In this document: piece by piece, positions 8,488 through 11,777 of the stretch
Layout: each line of letters begins with the position of its first letter
Numbering within the stretch: position 1 is the stretch's first letter
From: Haplosporangium gracile
Lineage: Eukaryota; Mortierellomycota; Mortierellomycetes; Mortierellales; Mortierellaceae
Direction: 5' to 3'
NCBI GenBank assembly: GCA_015499985.1
Contig: JAAAUF010000265.1
Coordinates: forward strand, 32,257 to 44,033
Length of the DNA stretch: 11,777 nt
Position numbers and translations under genes: made by a program
Notes under the pieces: generated by a model
Told to the model about the DNA's origin: nothing
The model's database searches: none
The model's input: the letters and a program-made list of their open reading frames with translations, nothing else

Positions 8488-8562
8488 GTTTTAAAAAAAA
8501 AAGGATAAAAAAAGAAAAAAGGGAACTTAAAACACAACTGTTTTAAAAAAAAAAAAAAAAAA
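8488..8562. repeat. Repeated GTTTTA(n) blocks with 10-A and 18-A runs
   Basis: GTTTT followed by ten A starts at 8488, and GTTTT followed by eighteen A starts at 8540; the bases before each block are also similar (ACTT/AACT). The blocks lie 52 bases apart. They could be a local duplication or two independent A-run expansions. There is no coding content. Confidence 0.75.
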
Positions 8563-9260
8563 GCCGAGAAAAAGTTCGGAGAAAATGAACCGTTCGACAC
8601 TTTTCATTTTATTTTATTTTTTTTTGCCCTTTCCATTGCTGTTTCTTCAGTGGATGCCCGGTTCCTGTCACTATTCGTTACATGCGTGTAGACGGATAGG
8701 TCTTACCTTGTGCATTGCTGATGACAACCCGATCGCCTCGTTACACTCTCTCTATCCCTCTCTTCCCTCTCGTACTCACTTAGTCTCTACAATGTCTCAG
8801 AAGTCAGAAAAAAAACATGCAGTCAACCATGGCACCAGTGGGCGCAAGAAACAAACAACAAAAAAGTTGCTCACAAAAACAAACATCATTTTCTCTCTTT
8901 TTGGACACAAAAATTGTGGAGAAGCGAAACACAAATAAACGAAAGAAAAAGGAAGATTGACCCTGTCCCTCTCTGTCCGTTCGGGCTTCGGCTTTTTTCT
9001 TTGATTTTGTCCGGATGCAAAATATAGAGATTTCTTGGTGTTGATGTCGTATGCCAACGGTCATGAACACGGTCGGTCGTCCATGTAATAAAAGACAAGC
9101 TCGGAGACGAATGCGCCACAGACGAGAGACAGAGCAAAAAACAACCACTATGCACATCACTTGATTGATAACGTAGATGGATCATATCTCTCACACCAGC
9201 CACGCCAAGCTCAACTAAAAAAATGTACATTGTCAAGTTCCTACGTGTGAATGAAAGTAT

Positions 9261-11396
9261 TTACTTCTCCAAAAGAGCAATCAAGCCAAGCTCCTTGCGG
9301 ACCTGGTCGCCAGTATGGATCTTGGGGTATTTGGCAGCACGCTTCTCTTCCGTGTCAAAGACACCCTCGAGAGGACGCAGAATGTTGTCCGACGCAATGT
9401 GCAAGAAGAATGTCGACGAGATTCTCCACAGGGGACGGTCGTTCGTCTTGTTCTCAATCGCTTTCACGGTCGCCTCGTTCACAATCACTTCGTGGTATCC
9501 GGCCTGGACAACACCGCCAGTCAACCACTCCAACTGCTTTCCTGCTTGAACCTATTAATTTTTTCAATTACCATTCGCGATAAAAAAAAAGGGGGGGAGT
9601 AATGTTAGGCGATGGTCTTCCTAAGAGATAGATAAACATCGTTGCAAACGATAGCTTCCTAGAGGCATATAAACATATAATAGTCAACGTACCAGCAAGC
9701 AACCGTCGGGGACACGGACGGCCAACTTCTCAGACTCGTTGCGGGGCCAGATGTTCAATCCAGGGTAACGCGACTTGCCGTGAATAGTCCTACAATTTCA
9801 AGGCACGATACGAAAGACTTGTTAGTTACAGCCATTGAACCACAACCATGCTCACAACAGGTTCATATACACCAAGGAACAAGAATGTGATAAAACTTAC
9901 AAAAAGTTGAGGTCGTAGTGGAATCCGGCGAGGACGGTGCCGACCTTGCCGTACTTGTTCAAGTCACTGGCAGTGGGGGCAAGCAAGTGGGGACCGTATT
10001 GGGCCATATCGACAAAGGTCTTCTTGGGCAAGTCAAATCCAACAGCGATCATCTCGGCAAGTCCCAAGACAGCCATGTGAAGAGTGTTACCCCAAACATC
10101 CATCGTCTCCGACCAGACATCCTTGAAAGCTAAAATGGGCAATAGAATGAACCATTGATTAATTAGGTGTCCAAACAGATTTTTCGAAAGACATTGTAGA
10201 TGCAAGATCAGAGACGTAACAATACCTTCAGGGACGACGGGCTCGGCGTTGAGGCGGGGGAACTGGGTGGCTGGGGGCTGCTCACCAATGCGCCAAAAGA
10301 AGCGCCACTTGGGATCAGCTCCGTGGAACTTCAAAGGTCTGTTGGCCTCGGGAATCTAATATATGTGAAAGATGAACCATCAACTTTGGTCAGTTCACTG
10401 ACTCTACTGAACACTACTAATAAGCAAAACGCAAATAACAAAACGACAAGGTGGAACATACGTGATCAATAATGTCGAGGCAGTGGGGGTCCTTGGGGCA
10501 CTTGGGGTCCTCGGTCAACTCGGGGGTAACGCCAACCTGGCAATCCGCAATCAAAACAATACAAAAAAGGAATATTCGTCAGTACTTGCGCAAGAGGAAA
10601 AAAAAAAAGAAAAACCTTTCCCCACTATCCATCCTCCGCCATATCCTGGTTCGGTCTCCGACTATTAATGGGGAAAATAACAAACAGGACGTCCTTCTCC
10701 CTCGTCGACGCTTCTTTTTTCTGGTAGTGTCCACGTGAAATGGATTCAAGGACAAGGAAGGATTGAGCAAGGAGAGAAACGAAAAGCAAAAACGGTACCT
10801 GGTATCCGTACTCGGGTCTGGCGTCCTTGAGCTTGACATCAAAGTCCTGGTTGAAGTAGTCCTCCATCAAGTCAATAAAGTTGTTGTTATCCCGCTCTAT
10901 TTCACCAAGGTCAAAATGAAGATGGGTGAGAGCTGTGTTAGCCCAATGTTCTTGAAATGGCTAACATCTATGTCGATGTTCCTGGTCAAATTCATAAAAA
11001 AAAGTACAGGATATCATCGTACCAGTGACACGGGGGTCCTTGACAATCAAGGCACCATAGTCGCGGATGGCATCGGCAGCCTAGAGAGTAATTCAACATC
11101 AAAGAAAGAAACGGTTGTTAGTATCGTGAAGTAACCTTTGGAGCTTTCTTGTCAATGCTAAATAGCGACCGAAACCGAAACAGGCAAGAAACCCTATTTC
11201 TTCTCACGGGAAGAAACATATGCAACTTTCTTTGCTCATTCCACTTTTATGTCGTTCATCTGTCATGTCAGCATTCACTTACACGCTTGCTCTCGGCGAT
11301 GGCCTCGGGGGCGTCGGGGTTCTGGAGGTAGAGTCCGAGGTCGATGATGGGCAAGAGGTCGGTGGTGGCCTGAGGTGGGTGTTCAGCGTGGACCAT
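9261..11396 (-). CDS. Isopenicillin-N-synthase-like Fe(II)/2-oxoglutarate oxygenase, eight exons
   Basis: Exons are 11396-11283, 11080-11023, 10896-10799, 10536-10462, 10355-10226, 10129-9901, 9789-9693 and 9551-9261. The introns are 202, 126, 262, 106, 96, 111 and 141 nt. The frame closes across all seven junctions to give 363 residues. The N-terminal part (PIIDLGLYL, then AADAIRDYGALIV) is the DIOX_N-like helix-strand region of plant and fungal non-haem oxygenases. The catalytic core carries His229-x-Asp231 in GFHYDLNFLTIHG and the distal His287 in AGYHEVIV, which together make the iron-binding triad. RIS at 310-312 is the probable anchor for the 2-oxoglutarate carboxylate. The H-to-R spacing is 23 residues, against nine in isopenicillin N synthase, because of an inserted charged loop. 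The sequence resembles a widespread 2OG-Fe(II) oxygenase group of plants, algae and fungi with unknown substrate; beta-lactam synthesis is not implied. No targeting signal is visible, so a cytosolic location is likely. The ATG context ends CATCATGG. Confidence 0.92.
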
Positions 11397-11755
11397 GATG
11401 AGTATGTGTGAAGTGTGGAGTGTGAAGTGTGGAGAGGAAGAAGGAGAGAACTGTGTGGAAAAGAAGAAAGAAAGAAAAGAGAAAAACAAACAAACAACGC
11501 CAGAAGAAGGAGGGGTAGAAGAAGGTCTTGTGCCCCTCGCTAGGAGTAAGTCTATTTGCTCCTGAAAAGTATGAACGACAAATGGTGGCCGAATCAAACA
11601 ACTCCGACTCGATTGGATTTGCTTGCGGACAACCGAGCTCAAGTTGGAAACTGAACTGGTCGACCACCGAGAAGAGAAAAATGCGGGGGAAGAGGGTTGA
11701 CAATCGAACAAAAGACGGCCAATCCAGTGCAATAGTCCATTTCCGCTGTCTCCAC
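11397..11755 (-). promoter_or_regulatory. Upstream region of the oxygenase gene
   Basis: The first 120 bases before the ATG are C/T- and CA-rich on the sense strand, as for the other genes here. A CCAAT on the plus strand at 11719-11723 lies about 325 nt upstream. No coding exon is recognisable, and any divergent gene would start beyond the window. Confidence 0.4.
11406..11433. repeat. Perfect 14-bp tandem duplication in the oxygenase 5' leader
   Basis: GTGTGAAGTGTGGA occurs twice head to tail (11406-11419 and 11420-11433), starting ten bases upstream of the start codon. On the sense strand the leader therefore reads as repeated CACACTTC/CACACTCC blocks. Confidence 0.9.
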
Positions 11756-11777
11756 TTTTTTTTTTTTTTTTTTTTTT
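11756..11777. repeat. 22-base T run at the window edge
   Basis: The last 22 bases are all T. Because the run reaches the end of the window its real length is unknown. It may be a genuine homopolymer or the point where an assembly stopped. Confidence 0.9.

Larger units (their letters stand above)
7607..9260. other. Long intergenic stretch without recognisable gene
   Basis: About 1.65 kb separates the CCAAT cluster from the stop codon of the oxygenase gene. All open frames here are short, skewed to Ser/Phe/Arg/Lys by low-complexity DNA, and match no family I know. The stretch includes a CT microsatellite, T-rich and A-rich runs, and no tRNA-like or rRNA-like sequence by eye. It should contain the 3' UTR of the oxygenase gene near 9200-9260 and the distal promoter of the b5-ACAD gene at its other end. 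Confidence 0.65.

Noticed and set aside
8488..8562. A-runs as the tail of a retrotransposed element
   Set aside because: No coding remnant, target-site duplication or terminal repeat is visible around them; simple homopolymer expansion is enough.
7813..8938. Several 60-140-codon open frames in the long intergenic gap
   Set aside because: Their residues are dictated by CT, T-rich and A-rich simple sequence (Ser/Phe/Leu or Arg/Glu/Lys runs); there is no recognisable domain or credible gene structure.
9261..11396. Part of a beta-lactam or other secondary-metabolite cluster
   Set aside because: Only the broad oxygenase fold is shared with isopenicillin N synthase, and the neighbours are housekeeping genes.

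Overview
The window reads as ordinary nuclear DNA of a fungus. Its genes are split by many short GT-AG introns (86 to about 470 nt), the sense strand ahead of each start codon is pyrimidine-rich, and one gene is a cytochrome b5/acyl-CoA dehydrogenase fusion of a type I associate with fungi. Gene style and intron density suggest an early-diverging lineage such as Mortierellaceae, but that is a guess; no rRNA or other marker fixes it.

Layout: (1) 1-922, plus strand: the last intron (partial) and last exon of a heme oxygenase whose 5' part lies outside the window. (2) 923-1405: convergent intergenic DNA with A-rich tracts. (3) 1406-4104, minus: a five-exon CCA-adding tRNA nucleotidyltransferase (769 aa) with a long N-terminal extension. 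(4) 4105-4501: upstream DNA of that gene and the poly(A) region of the next. (5) 4502-7086, minus: a five-exon fusion of a cytochrome b5 domain with an acyl-CoA dehydrogenase (533 aa), ending in the PTS1-like tripeptide AKL. (6) 7087-9260: about 2.2 kb without a recognisable gene, holding a pyrimidine-rich leader, a CCAAT cluster and several low-complexity tracts. (7) 9261-11396, minus: an eight-exon non-haem Fe(II) oxygenase of the isopenicillin-N-synthase-like superfamily (363 aa). (8) 11397-11777: its upstream region, ending in a 22-base T run at the window edge.

The four genes do not form an evident pathway. Heme is the only shared theme: one gene degrades it and another binds it through a b5 domain. 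All exon junctions were placed by hand: the frames close exactly across every junction, the junctions are GT-AG, and conserved motifs run through them. I found no mobile element, CRISPR array, tRNA, rRNA or defence system. The most interesting objects are the b5-ACAD fusion with its apparently relocated catalytic glutamate and peroxisomal tail, and the CCA-adding enzyme with several in-frame starts.
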